This document shows positions 1-6,429 of a stretch of 11,152 nt of DNA, piece by piece. The notes beneath the pieces were generated by a model. That model saw only the letters and a list, made by a program, of their open reading frames with translations. It was not told the DNA's origin and made no database searches. Position 1 is the stretch's first letter, and every line of letters begins with the position of its first letter. This DNA is from an uncultured Peptococcaceae bacterium. Its GTDB lineage: Bacteria; Bacillota; Desulfitobacteriia; Desulfitobacteriales; Syntrophobotulaceae. A program made the translations under genes and the position numbers. The DNA is taken from positions 1 through 11,152 of the forward strand of contig CALBJS010000286.1 of assembly GCA_937892995.1 (NCBI GenBank), written 5' to 3'.

Positions 1-23
1 ATTTCAATAAGGAATATATAAAA

Positions 24-227
24 ATGCGCAAGGATGGAAAAGTTGCCATAGGCATGGTCCATAGCTCACTCTGTTTTTTCGTCTCTTTAGCTGCCGGCGC
101 CATGACTTTCCTAGTACTTGCCGAACTCTGGCCTTTATCCAGAGAACGCCACCCCCTCTGGGCTTTGCTCGGAGGGATATTGGGATTCTTCTTTTTCACC
201 ATGATCTCCTTGTTATTACCCCATTAA
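24..227 (+). CDS. Small two-helix membrane protein, function unknown
   Basis: A 67-residue protein with a short basic N-terminus (MRKDGK), a hydrophobic helix at about residues 9-34, a short loop carrying SRERHP, and a second hydrophobic helix at about 44-65 ending in LLLPH. It should sit in the cytoplasmic membrane as a helical hairpin. The ATG is preceded by AAGGA ten bases upstream, an acceptable but distant ribosome binding site. I recognise no family. It converges on the SGNH-like gene at 274-1017; the hairpin between them carries a T-run only on the minus strand, so this gene has no obvious terminator of its own. What lies upstream, and so whether it belongs to an operon, cannot be seen. 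Reality of the gene is likely because of the clean two-helix design; function is open. Confidence 0.6.
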   Translation: MRKDGKVAIGMVHSSLCFFVSLAAGAMTFLVLAELWPLSRERHPLWALLGGILGFFFFTMISLLLPH

Positions 228-231
228 GATC

Positions 232-267
232 AAAAAGCGATACAAAGGAAACGTCCCCTTGTATCGC
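232..267 (-). terminator. Intrinsic terminator of the SGNH-like gene
   Basis: The arms GCGATACAA (237-245) and TTGTATCGC (259-267) form a nine-pair stem, extended by GG/CC after a bulged A. On the minus strand the stem is followed by TTTTT (232-236). It begins 7 nt after the stop codon at 274. On the plus strand the stem is followed by AAAAGC, so it should serve mainly the minus-strand gene. Confidence 0.85.
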
Positions 268-273
268 AAAAGC

Positions 274-1017
274 TTACTGTAATACCCTGGCTGCATAATC
301 ACCCATGGCCGCGTAGCCATCCTTATTAGGGTATTTACCATCATCGGAATATTTTTTAAGAATTTTACTTTCAGAATCGAAGAGAACTTCTTTAAAATCT
401 AAGACTGTAATTTTCTTCTCCTGAGCAAAAGTGATTTCCCAATCTCTATATTCCTTATGAAGCTTATCCGTCCCAGGAAAGGGGATAGGTAATGCCAAGA
501 TTGGCTTAATGTGGTTAGACTGGGCCTTTTCTACCAATGCTATGATGTTACTCTGGTATTCTTCAAAGGGCTTCTCCCGAATAGCATCCCCCACTCCGGC
601 AAATATCACTACCCGGCCCGGTTCCTTGGCCAACACATCCTGATCGAAACGGGCTAATAAATCTTCAGCGTTCTGGAATGTCTTCCCGGCATTTACCACT
701 TCTATCTTTAAAGTTTCGGCTACACGTACAGTACAGGAATCCTTGGGTTCCCCGGGATATCCATAAGTGTAGGAATCTCCCAGGCAGACAATCTTAGAAT
801 TAAGAAGCTTGTCATCCCCTTCCGCCCCGGCATCACCTGTGTCGGTTCCGGATTTACCGGAGTTACTTCCGCCACCATTTTGGACAGTATTATCCCCACC
901 AACCGGTTGCCCTCCAGTACTTCCTTGCCAAACATTAACCACACCGAAAATCAGGACCATCAGGCTCAGTAAAACTGCAAGCTGAATAATTCTTATCTGT
1001 AAACGGTAGATCCGCAC
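274..1017 (-). CDS. Membrane-anchored GDSL/SGNH-hydrolase-like protein with substituted catalytic residues
   Basis: This 247-residue protein has a basic N-terminus, one membrane helix at about 9-29, a Gly/Ser/Asp-rich linker (about 31-70) and an SGNH-type domain from about 73. Family block I is clear: CLGDSYTYG, with the candidate nucleophile Ser82. Block II Gly is present in VVNAG (about 111). The other two marks are altered: block III, normally GxND, reads GVGD with Gly143 in the Asn place, and block V, normally DxxH, reads D226-G-K-Y229, so the catalytic His is Tyr. Family members are esterases, lipases or acyl-transferases acting on lipids or cell-wall glycans; this copy may be inactive or a binding protein. 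The start is GTG with GGAAGGGGG 8 nt upstream; no in-frame ATG fits. It is a lone minus-strand gene with its own terminator, divergent from the ylbF-like gene. It is probably anchored with its domain outside the membrane. Confidence 0.85.
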   Translation of the reverse strand: MRIYRLQIRIIQLAVLLSLMVLIFGVVNVWQGSTGGQPVGGDNTVQNGGGSNSGKSGTDTGDAGAEGDDKLLNSKIVCLGDSYTYGYPGEPKDSCTVRVAETLKIEVVNAGKTFQNAEDLLARFDQDVLAKEPGRVVIFAGVGDAIREKPFEEYQSNIIALVEKAQSNHIKPILALPIPFPGTDKLHKEYRDWEITFAQEKKITVLDFKEVLFDSESKILKKYSDDGKYPNKDGYAAMGDYAARVLQ

Positions 1018-1132
1018 TCTCCATACCCCCTTCCTAATTAATTTTTATTCCTTCCTGATAAATTTCTACATGTTTCCCTTAAATCCTCCCTTAATTAGCT
1101 AATTTTGGTACTGTTCTTTACACCTATCCTAG

Positions 1133-1150
1133 AAACATTACTAGATGTTT
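1133..1150. repeat. Short inverted repeat in a divergent promoter region
   Basis: AAACAT (1133-1138) and ATGTTT (1145-1150) are perfect 6-bp inverted arms around a 6-nt centre. The site lies between the divergent SGNH-like and ylbF-like genes, where an operator would be expected. No regulator can be named, and 6-bp arms in AT-rich DNA can arise by chance. Confidence 0.3.
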
Positions 1151-1188
1151 TATTTAGATTAGGCACATTTGCACTATCCGGGAAGAGC

Positions 1189-1203
1189 CGTTAGTCGCTA
1201 ACG
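1189..1203. repeat. CGTTAG-tcg-CTAACG palindrome upstream of the ylbF-like gene
   Basis: Perfect 6-bp arms with a 3-nt centre lie about 95 bp before the ylbF-like start. It could be a protein binding site, or a small RNA hairpin if transcription starts upstream. On the minus strand it is followed by GAACAAAAAA read in reverse (TTTTTTGTTC precedes it), so it is not a normal terminator for either direction. The rest of the 1018-1296 spacer shows no convincing -35/-10 pair. Confidence 0.3.
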
Positions 1204-1296
1204 AACAAAAAAGTTAAAAGTTTAAAGCCTAGGGGGAAAGACACTTAAGCCCTGAAGACAGCATAAGTTGATACATAAGGAGGTGCCATAAAATAT

Positions 1297-1782
1297 ATGG
1301 AATACATTCAAAAAGCACGTGAATTAGGTGAAGCTCTTCTCCACACTCCGGAAGTAACTAAACTCAAAGAAGTAGAGGCAGAAATAAAAAAAGATCCTGT
1401 TGCTTGGGCGGCCTTTGAAGAATATCAGGAAAAAGAACGCAATATTGTCACAGCCCAGATGTTCAGCAAGGTCCCCTCCGAGAAAGATACCCTGTCCCTA
1501 ATAGATCTCAAGATGCGTCTTATAAGACAACATCCGACTATTCGTACCTTCTTTACTTTCCAACAGGATTTCGAGAGGATAATGGCCACCGTTAACCTTA
1601 CTATCACCACAACAATTTACGGCTTTCCTAGTACTGACCAATTGCCCTTTCCTAAAGAACTAAAGAACCTGGCTCAACAGCTTCTAAATAATATTGGAGG
1701 AGGTAAAGATATCCCTGAAATGCAAATCCCCGAAGGTTTTAAACTTCCGGAGGGATTTAACTTTGGTGATTTTAAAAAGTAA
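1297..1782 (+). CDS. ylbF: YlbF/YmcA (RicF-like) family protein
   Basis: This is a 161-residue soluble, mostly helical protein. Residues 1-110 follow the Com_YlbF pattern: an N-terminal helix with ARELGEAL, then a charged helix (TKLKEVEAEIKKDP), then FEEYQEKERNI and a further helical stretch. The last 35 residues are a Gly/Pro-rich tail with a repeated PEGF motif (IPEGFKLPEGFNFGDFKK) that looks disordered. In Bacillus, YlbF (RicF) works with YmcA and YaaT in a cytoplasmic complex that affects RNase Y-dependent mRNA processing, Spo0A activation, competence and biofilm formation. Whether this protein does the same is inferred from the family only; no partner gene is in the window and it could equally be a YmcA-type paralogue. 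A strong AAGGAGGTG (1277-1285) precedes the ATG, with an 11-nt gap. It is slightly longer than Bacillus YlbF because of the tail. Confidence 0.8.
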   Translation: MEYIQKARELGEALLHTPEVTKLKEVEAEIKKDPVAWAAFEEYQEKERNIVTAQMFSKVPSEKDTLSLIDLKMRLIRQHPTIRTFFTFQQDFERIMATVNLTITTTIYGFPSTDQLPFPKELKNLAQQLLNNIGGGKDIPEMQIPEGFKLPEGFNFGDFKK

Positions 1783-1883
1783 GGAATCAAACTTCATTGG
1801 ACGGGTTTTAGCTTAGATCAAAAGGGAAATATAAGAGGGCTGTTTTTTTCCATGTACTTCAAGAGGGGGGTAAGGGAGTATCT

Positions 1884-2585
1884 ATGACATTAATTTTAAA
1901 ACGGTATGACATTCTATCTAGGCCTACTACCGGGTTTCCGTTTGCTTCTGCGGATACACTCGCCTCTGCACCTGCATTCGGAATCATACCTCCATCCTCC
2001 GCGACATCATCTACTAACGCTCCCCTCCCCCCTTATTCTGTTCCCTTAACAGTCTCCTTGCTTATCTCTGAAAGCCTTTTTGTTCATTTTTACAGTCCGG
2101 CGGCCACTTTGATTATCCCTTTTATTCGAATAAACATCCCTTACGGTTACTTTATTATAATCGGGATGGAATTAGTGACATCCTTTCTGGTTAAATTGGC
2201 ATATGGCCCTTCTTACAGTATTCTGTCTTCGAACCTGAATCTAAACACCCTTCCTGATCTGAATTCCCTAAGACAGGTCTATAATCTTGCACCTGTACGA
2301 GAGAATAGCAGGAATCAACTCGGCGGGGCCACTGCGGCAGAAGACACCCCCCTTTTCCCTTTAGGTATAACCTTTAATATTTCTTTCAGTTCCCCTTTTT
2401 CAGCTCCTTCCGGTAAAACTGCCACCCTCTTTACCATCCAGCTTAAGGAAATAAGAAATGTACCAGGGTACTTAGTACCGTTAATTTCCATAGTACTCTA
2501 TTTTCTTATAAAGGTTTATTTCCGTTCAAAATCCGCTAAAAAAGATAGGGTCCAAAAAGCCCCCAACAATAATTCCTGCACCTGA
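1884..2585 (+). CDS. Uncertain 233-codon open frame, Ser/Pro/hydrophobic-rich
   Basis: This uninterrupted frame has a reasonable ribosome binding site (AAGGGAG, 5 nt before ATG). The predicted protein is unusually rich in Ser, Pro, Thr, Ala and large hydrophobics, with hydrophobic stretches at about 53-98 and a possible C-terminal membrane helix (VPLISIVLYFLIKVYF) followed by a basic tail. No family is recognised. Two things argue for caution. The composition, with pyrimidines dominating the second codon position, is what appears opposite a purine-rich coding strand. The reverse strand also has several gene-like but broken stretches. The stop codon touches the T-tract of the opposing gene's terminator, and the frame has no terminator of its own. 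It is either a real exported or membrane protein, or a shadow over a decayed minus-strand gene; I lean slightly to the former because a frame this long rarely stays open by chance. Confidence 0.4.
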   Translation: MTLILKRYDILSRPTTGFPFASADTLASAPAFGIIPPSSATSSTNAPLPPYSVPLTVSLLISESLFVHFYSPAATLIIPFIRINIPYGYFIIIGMELVTSFLVKLAYGPSYSILSSNLNLNTLPDLNSLRQVYNLAPVRENSRNQLGGATAAEDTPLFPLGITFNISFSSPFSAPSGKTATLFTIQLKEIRNVPGYLVPLISIVLYFLIKVYFRSKSAKKDRVQKAPNNNSCT

Positions 2586-2623
2586 AAAAAAGACCACGCC
2601 AACCCTCAAGGTCAGGCGTGGTC
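2585..2623 (-). terminator. Intrinsic terminator of the Pro/Gln-rich protein gene
   Basis: GACCACGCC (2592-2600) pairs with GGCGTGGTC (2615-2623), with a further ACC/GGT pairing inside the loop. Read on the minus strand the stem is followed by seven Ts (2591-2585). It lies about 40 nt after the stop at 2664. The plus strand lacks a T-run after the stem. Confidence 0.88.
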
Positions 2624-2663
2624 AGAAATGAGAAAAAAAGGAGTGGATCAGCAAAACAAAATG

Positions 2664-3638
2664 CTATTCGACATTACTATCGCTGCCGGTCGGTGACGGT
2701 TGTTGCGGCGACTGCTCGACTGACAGGACCTGAGGACTAGGATCACTTGGAGTGATTACAGCACTATGCTGGCTGGGAACTTGTTGGGCCTGAACACCCC
2801 CGAATTGGGCGGGCTGGACCTGTTGTATCGGTTGTTGTATCGGTGGCGGTGATTGTACCGGGGGTGTAGGGGACATTCGAGGCTGCGAAAACTGTTGGTT
2901 TAAAAAAGAAGGTTGCTGAGGAATATATGGTCTTTGTTGAGAATATCCCTGTGGATACAGACCCCTTCCCCTGGGATAATTATTATACTGATACCCGCTT
3001 TGATGGCCTCCTTGCTGTGGATAACTTCCTTGAGCGTATCCTGCTTGCTGTTGTAGGTAAGTGCCCTGCTGAGCGGGAGAATATCCCGGCATAGATTGCA
3101 CAGGTTGCTGCAGAGGTGGCTGTTCCGGAACCATCTCCGTCTTGCCCCCAAAACGACTTCCTACAAAGCTTTTCACTTTGCCCCACATATCCCCGCCGAC
3201 TTTTCTTACAGGCCCTAACCCATCTAAGAATCCTTCTTTCACTTTCATAACAATTGGTCCTTGAGGTGCTTGCCCTATTCCCTGAGGACTCTCTAAAGAA
3301 ACCACTACCCGATTATAATGGATTAGCGGAACCGGACTTCGGAAATTAGTTTGATACATCCCATTCCCAGCCGCTTTAAGAGTTCCTGCATAAAACCCAC
3401 TCTTTCCTTTACCATCTACTAGATAAGCTGCATAAACCGCTGGGGAATAGGGACTTAGAGTATGTGGGGGCGGCAAGTGGGCTATCACCGAAAAATTATT
3501 ATCCAGGCCGATAGTAGCCATCCCGTTACCGGAAAAACCTTCAGATGCTACCAGGCTAAGTTGACGTGGACCCGTGGGAGCACCCCCAAGCATTCCTCCC
3601 GAACGCTGAGAAAACAAACTATTATTATGTCCAAACAT
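2664..3638 (-). CDS. Protein with RskA-like domain and long Pro/Gln/Tyr-rich tail
   Basis: This 324-residue protein has no signal peptide or membrane helix. Residues about 25-133 look like a compact beta domain: AAYLVDGKGKSGFYAGTL, then VVVSLESPQG and APQGPIVMKV. The order resembles the extracytoplasmic domain of anti-sigma-K (RskA) proteins (WLV..G...G, then VTLEP.GG..PTGP). The resemblance is from memory and unproven. Residues 134-168 are basic and Gly-rich, and 170-324 are a low-complexity tail rich in Gln, Pro, Tyr, Gly and Ser, resembling spore coat or prion-like assembly domains. A 12-nt tandem duplication (2821-2844) gives PIQQ twice. The ATG has an excellent AGGAGG 6-8 nt upstream. 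A weak sigma-E-like pair (GATATT, 12 nt, CATAGCAT, about 3690-3716) lies upstream. The gene is monocistronic, with terminators on both sides, beside a sleB-like gene. A structural role in the spore or envelope is a guess. Confidence 0.8.
   Translation of the reverse strand: MFGHNNSLFSQRSGGMLGGAPTGPRQLSLVASEGFSGNGMATIGLDNNFSVIAHLPPPHTLSPYSPAVYAAYLVDGKGKSGFYAGTLKAAGNGMYQTNFRSPVPLIHYNRVVVSLESPQGIGQAPQGPIVMKVKEGFLDGLGPVRKVGGDMWGKVKSFVGSRFGGKTEMVPEQPPLQQPVQSMPGYSPAQQGTYLQQQAGYAQGSYPQQGGHQSGYQYNNYPRGRGLYPQGYSQQRPYIPQQPSFLNQQFSQPRMSPTPPVQSPPPIQQPIQQVQPAQFGGVQAQQVPSQHSAVITPSDPSPQVLSVEQSPQQPSPTGSDSNVE
2821..2844. repeat. 12-bp perfect tandem duplication inside the tail coding region
   Basis: TGTTGTATCGGT occurs twice head to tail. 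On the minus strand it encodes PIQQ-PIQQ in the low-complexity tail, a sign of tail growth by slippage or unequal exchange. Confidence 0.85.
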
Positions 3639-3734
3639 CTTTTTCCCTCCTGTGTTTCTAAGAAACTAACTACAAGGTACGCTGTAATGCTATGACATAA
3701 TATGAAAATATCGACGAATAAGTTACCCCCCATC

Positions 3735-3770
3735 AAAAATTACCGCCTAGGTAGTAAACCTTAAGCGGTA
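3735..3770 (-). terminator. Intrinsic terminator of the sleB-like gene
   Basis: TACCGC (3741-3746) and GCGGTA (3765-3770) form the outer stem, with GG/CC inside. Read on the minus strand, the stem is followed by ATTTTTG. It lies 17 nt after the stop at 3788. Confidence 0.75.
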
Positions 3771-3787
3771 AATCTTAGATAGGAGTG

Positions 3788-4588
3788 TTAAACGCAGAAT
3801 TTATGGTTGCCTATACTTCGAATTATGCTCCGAGTCCTTATCCAGCGATCAGTTGCTATCTTGGGATTGTAGTAATAAATAGCACCATTACTTGGATCCT
3901 GACCCTCAAGGGCGGCCTGTGCGGCCTGATATGCTTTACTATTAGGGGTTAATTCGATCTGTTTATCCTTCACGGCTGAAAACTGTCCAGACTGATAGAC
4001 TACTTCCCTGATACTCTTGGGAAAATCAGGGTGAGACACCCTATTTAGGACTACTGCCCCTACCGCAACCTGCCCCTCAAAACTTTCTCCCCGGGCTTCA
4101 GCATGAATGATTCTCGCCAGTAGTTCTATATCCTCCCGGAGGATATCTGCCCCTACACTGCGAGAGGCAATTGCGGTATTAACATTATTTTTGCTGTTCT
4201 TATTGGTACCCTCATTCTCCCTCTTTGGAGCGTCATGCTGCACCTTTGGGTCCTTAGTCCCGAGGACTTGCTCTAAGGGTATTTGTTCAATAACGAGAAT
4301 TATCTCATTTCCTAGCTTATCCTTACTAGCTGATCCCTTTTCCTTCTTGCCAATAAACTTATCTTTCAAAATTTGAAGATACTGATCTCCCTTTATATTA
4401 GTTAGGAATGTCCTTTTAAAATCGGACACCATGCCCGCGAGAACCGTTTGTTTGATATCTATTGCCCGAGTATATAGCTTATCGGTCGATCTTTCAGGTA
4501 CGGCAGAAACGTTCTGGACAGAAACGCTAAGGATGATCACCGTAGTCAGAATCAAAGCCATGACCTTACGGCGTCGTCGGTCTTCCAA
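3788..4588 (-). CDS. Spore cortex-lytic enzyme / cell wall hydrolase, SleB/CwlJ family
   Basis: This 266-residue exported protein has a basic N-terminus (MEDRRRRK), a hydrophobic core at about 10-23 and a likely signal peptidase site after VSA (about 29). Residues 30-150 are a charged region with no recognised fold; it lacks the PG_binding_1 domain of classical SleB. The C-terminal 115 residues are a clear Hydrolase_2 domain: LLARIIHAEARGE with the conserved catalytic Glu (about 164), VAVGAVVLNRV, and the family ending IGNHKFCV. Family members degrade the muramic-lactam-containing cortex peptidoglycan during germination; others act in vegetative wall turnover. The start is TTG, chosen because AAGAGGTG lies 7 nt upstream and gives a proper signal peptide; the first internal ATG has no ribosome binding site. 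The ribosome binding site and start are embedded in a hairpin (see 4587-4647), suggesting translation is blocked on read-through transcripts from the S41 gene upstream. Confidence 0.88.
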   Translation of the reverse strand: MEDRRRRKVMALILTTVIILSVSVQNVSAVPERSTDKLYTRAIDIKQTVLAGMVSDFKRTFLTNIKGDQYLQILKDKFIGKKEKGSASKDKLGNEIILVIEQIPLEQVLGTKDPKVQHDAPKRENEGTNKNSKNNVNTAIASRSVGADILREDIELLARIIHAEARGESFEGQVAVGAVVLNRVSHPDFPKSIREVVYQSGQFSAVKDKQIELTPNSKAYQAAQAALEGQDPSNGAIYYYNPKIATDRWIRTRSIIRSIGNHKFCV

Positions 4589-4647
4589 AAAAAATCACCT
4601 CTTGGGAAAAAATCTATTTCTATACTTTCCCATAAAAGGTGATTTTT
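4587..4647 (-). promoter_or_regulatory. Long terminator-like hairpin covering the sleB-like ribosome binding site and start
   Basis: In the 93-bp gap between the S41 and sleB-like genes, AGGTGATTTTT (4637-4647) and AAAAATCACCT (4590-4600) form an 11-pair perfect stem. Inside it GGGAAA/TTTCCC (4604-4609/4626-4631) forms a second stem with a 16-nt loop. On the minus strand the 3' arm contains the ribosome binding site AAGAGGTG, and the following eight Ts include the first two bases of the TTG start. It may both terminate S41 transcripts and sequester the sleB-like start on any that read through. Confidence 0.8.
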
Positions 4648-4674
4648 ATACCTATCTTGTTGTTATTGGCACAA
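4645..4674 (-). promoter_or_regulatory. Candidate promoter of the sleB-like gene
   Basis: Read on the minus strand, TTGTGC (4674-4669) and TATAAA (4650-4645) are spaced 18 bp, similar to a sigma-A promoter. Initiation would fall near 4638, inside the 5' arm of the hairpin, so transcripts from here would lose most of that arm and leave the ribosome binding site free. Sporulation sigma factors could also be involved; I see no clean match to them. Confidence 0.4.
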
Positions 4675-4681
4675 GGGAAGC

Positions 4682-6271
4682 TTATTTCACCGTCTTAGCT
4701 AAGGCTACTCCACCTGTGATATTCCTACCCTCGACATCTTTTAACACCGAATGGATAACCAACCAATAATCAATATTTGCTCTGAGCTTAGTCTGAGGTG
4801 TTACGATCATTACTTTTTCATCTTCAAAGGCTAAAGAACATCCTATTCTTTCCCCGGTCAGAGTATTGATCAGCTCAATACTATCCGGCTTAACAGATTG
4901 CCAATCCATCTCCCTAGTGAAAGTAACCGTAAATTTCTTGTCTAAAGGTACACCGGAAAGATTACCGGCCTGGGTATATTCAGGATAATATAATTTGTAA
5001 CGTTCGAGCTCAGGAGTTGTTATCACATAAGCAGAATCAAGTATTTCCTTACCCAGCTTCCAGTTTTCAGGTTTTTTTAATTCCTCCGGGGAGATGGTAA
5101 AAACATTAGGACCCGCATTTAGTCGGATATGACCATTTTCCCCTTCTTCATCATTCCCGGCCGCATCCTTGTTATATTCCTTAAGCATTAGAAACGCTGC
5201 TTGCAATTCATCCCCTTCAGAGAGGGCTAGATGAGGAGTAATACCCACCTCATCGATTGGATTATTATTGGGTGAGAAGAACTTATTAACCGTCATCTTG
5301 AAGTAATCGCCATTAGTTAAGGGCACTAAGGCTTTAACTCGGCCTGAGCCAAAAGTAGTCTCTCCGATTAGCGTAGCTTTATTATGATCTTTAAGAGCAG
5401 CGGTGACAATTTCCGAAGAGCTCCCTGTAAAACCATTTATCAGTAAGATAATCGGTCCTTCAAGAGTATAAGCCTGTTTGGTTGCTTTGTGAACAGGTGC
5501 TAAATTCGACTTATCTTTGAGAATAAGAGCTCGTTTGTCTTCGATGAAAAAGCCTAATAATTCTAAAGCAGCTTGGGTATACCCGCCTCCATTATCCCTA
5601 AGGTCGATAATCCAGCTATCTACCCCTTTGCTCTTCAGGGCCTGGGCATGTTTATCAAATTGGGCCACCGTATCTTGACCAAAAGAATAGATACCGATAT
5701 AGCCTATATGATTCTCCAAGATCCCGCTCTCCACAAGGGGGAGTTCGATTACCATTCTCTCCAAAGTAAAGCCCAAAATCTCCGTTCCTCTTTTGACTTC
5801 CAATCGAACTTTGCTTCCCTCTGCTCCCCTTAATTTTGAAACACAGTACTCGGCAGTCTTACCCGCAAAAGAGTTACCATCGGCTTCGGTAATAATATCC
5901 CCGGCCCTGACCCCAGCCTTATAAGCCCCATAGCCTTCTATGGCTTTAGTCACCAGAACACCCTGGGGGACTATTTCTAATTCGACTCCTACTCCCGAAA
6001 AAGCCCTATCCAAAGTATTTAGAAATTGGTCATGCTCGGCCTTAGGCAGATACTGCGTATGTTCGTCTCCCAGCTTCCTAAGCATTTCATTAATAGTCGG
6101 GGCACTTAGAACATCCTCAGATACTACCTCAACATAGCTATTTCTTAAGAGTTCTCTTACTTCGGCTAGAGTCTCCTTATCCCCACCATAAGCCAAAAGT
6201 GGAGCACCTAAAGTTAAAAGTACAACGATTAGTACTATGGTAAGTAGTTTAAAACGTTTCCCAAGCTTCAT
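4682..6271 (-). CDS. S41 (CtpA/B-like) protease homologue lacking the catalytic Lys, with C-terminal Ig-like domain
   Basis: This 529-residue exported or membrane-anchored protein has a signal/anchor helix at 9-27. Residues 32-90 match the N-terminal helical part of C-terminal processing proteases (LGDEHTQYLPKAEH). A PDZ domain spans about 90-172 (FSGVGVELEI, AGDIITEADG), and the S41 core about 175-350 has DLRDNGGG, GSSSEIVTAALKDH and GETTFGSG. By alignment with Prc/CtpB the nucleophile is Ser284. The general-base Lys, 25 residues on in the normal FGKG motif, is Ser309, and the Gln four residues later is Lys313. After a linker, residues about 435-529 resemble the SbsA-type Ig-like domain (Big_5): VPLDKKFTVTFTREMD and LKDVEGRNITG. 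Relatives cleave envelope proteins such as SpoIVFA during sporulation. The gene has AGGAGGAGA 7 nt before ATG and ends 93 bp before the sleB-like gene in the same direction. Confidence 0.88.
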   Translation of the reverse strand: MKLGKRFKLLTIVLIVVLLTLGAPLLAYGGDKETLAEVRELLRNSYVEVVSEDVLSAPTINEMLRKLGDEHTQYLPKAEHDQFLNTLDRAFSGVGVELEIVPQGVLVTKAIEGYGAYKAGVRAGDIITEADGNSFAGKTAEYCVSKLRGAEGSKVRLEVKRGTEILGFTLERMVIELPLVESGILENHIGYIGIYSFGQDTVAQFDKHAQALKSKGVDSWIIDLRDNGGGYTQAALELLGFFIEDKRALILKDKSNLAPVHKATKQAYTLEGPIILLINGFTGSSSEIVTAALKDHNKATLIGETTFGSGRVKALVPLTNGDYFKMTVNKFFSPNNNPIDEVGITPHLALSEGDELQAAFLMLKEYNKDAAGNDEEGENGHIRLNAGPNVFTISPEELKKPENWKLGKEILDSAYVITTPELERYKLYYPEYTQAGNLSGVPLDKKFTVTFTREMDWQSVKPDSIELINTLTGERIGCSLAFEDEKVMIVTPQTKLRANIDYWLVIHSVLKDVEGRNITGGVALAKTVK

Positions 6272-6293
6272 TTCCGTCTCCTCCTACGTTCTG

Positions 6294-6326
6294 TTTTTAT
6301 ATTATTACCATATAATCTAACTCAAT
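6294..6326 (-). promoter_or_regulatory. Weak candidate promoter of the S41 gene
   Basis: Read on the minus strand, TTGAGT lies 15-17 nt before overlapping TAATAT/ATATAA hexamers, about 30-40 nt before the ribosome binding site. The region is very AT-rich, so the exact -10 cannot be fixed. Confidence 0.3.
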
Positions 6327-6429
6327 AAGAAAGGAAAATATTGAATTAGAAATTTCATCATCTAATAAAATTCGACGAAAAAGAGCCTAGCCCTTTTAAA
6401 AAGATTGGGTCTATATAATTCTTTTATGA

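Noticed and set aside
1205..1296. Possible riboswitch in the ylbF-like leader
   Set aside because: I looked for c-di-GMP, cobalamin, THF and preQ1 signature elements and found no matching conserved core or paired stems.
1783..1883. Terminator after the ylbF-like gene
   Set aside because: There is a T-run at 1843-1849 but no convincing stem before it.
3690..3716. Sigma-E-like promoter for the Pro/Gln-rich gene
   Set aside because: The -10 CATAGCAT is fair, but the 12-nt spacer is shorter than the usual 13-15, so it is mentioned only as a weak hint and not listed as a feature.
4431..4769. Plus-strand open frame across the sleB/S41 junction
   Set aside because: It lies opposite two well-supported minus-strand genes, has no family features and crosses their regulatory gap.
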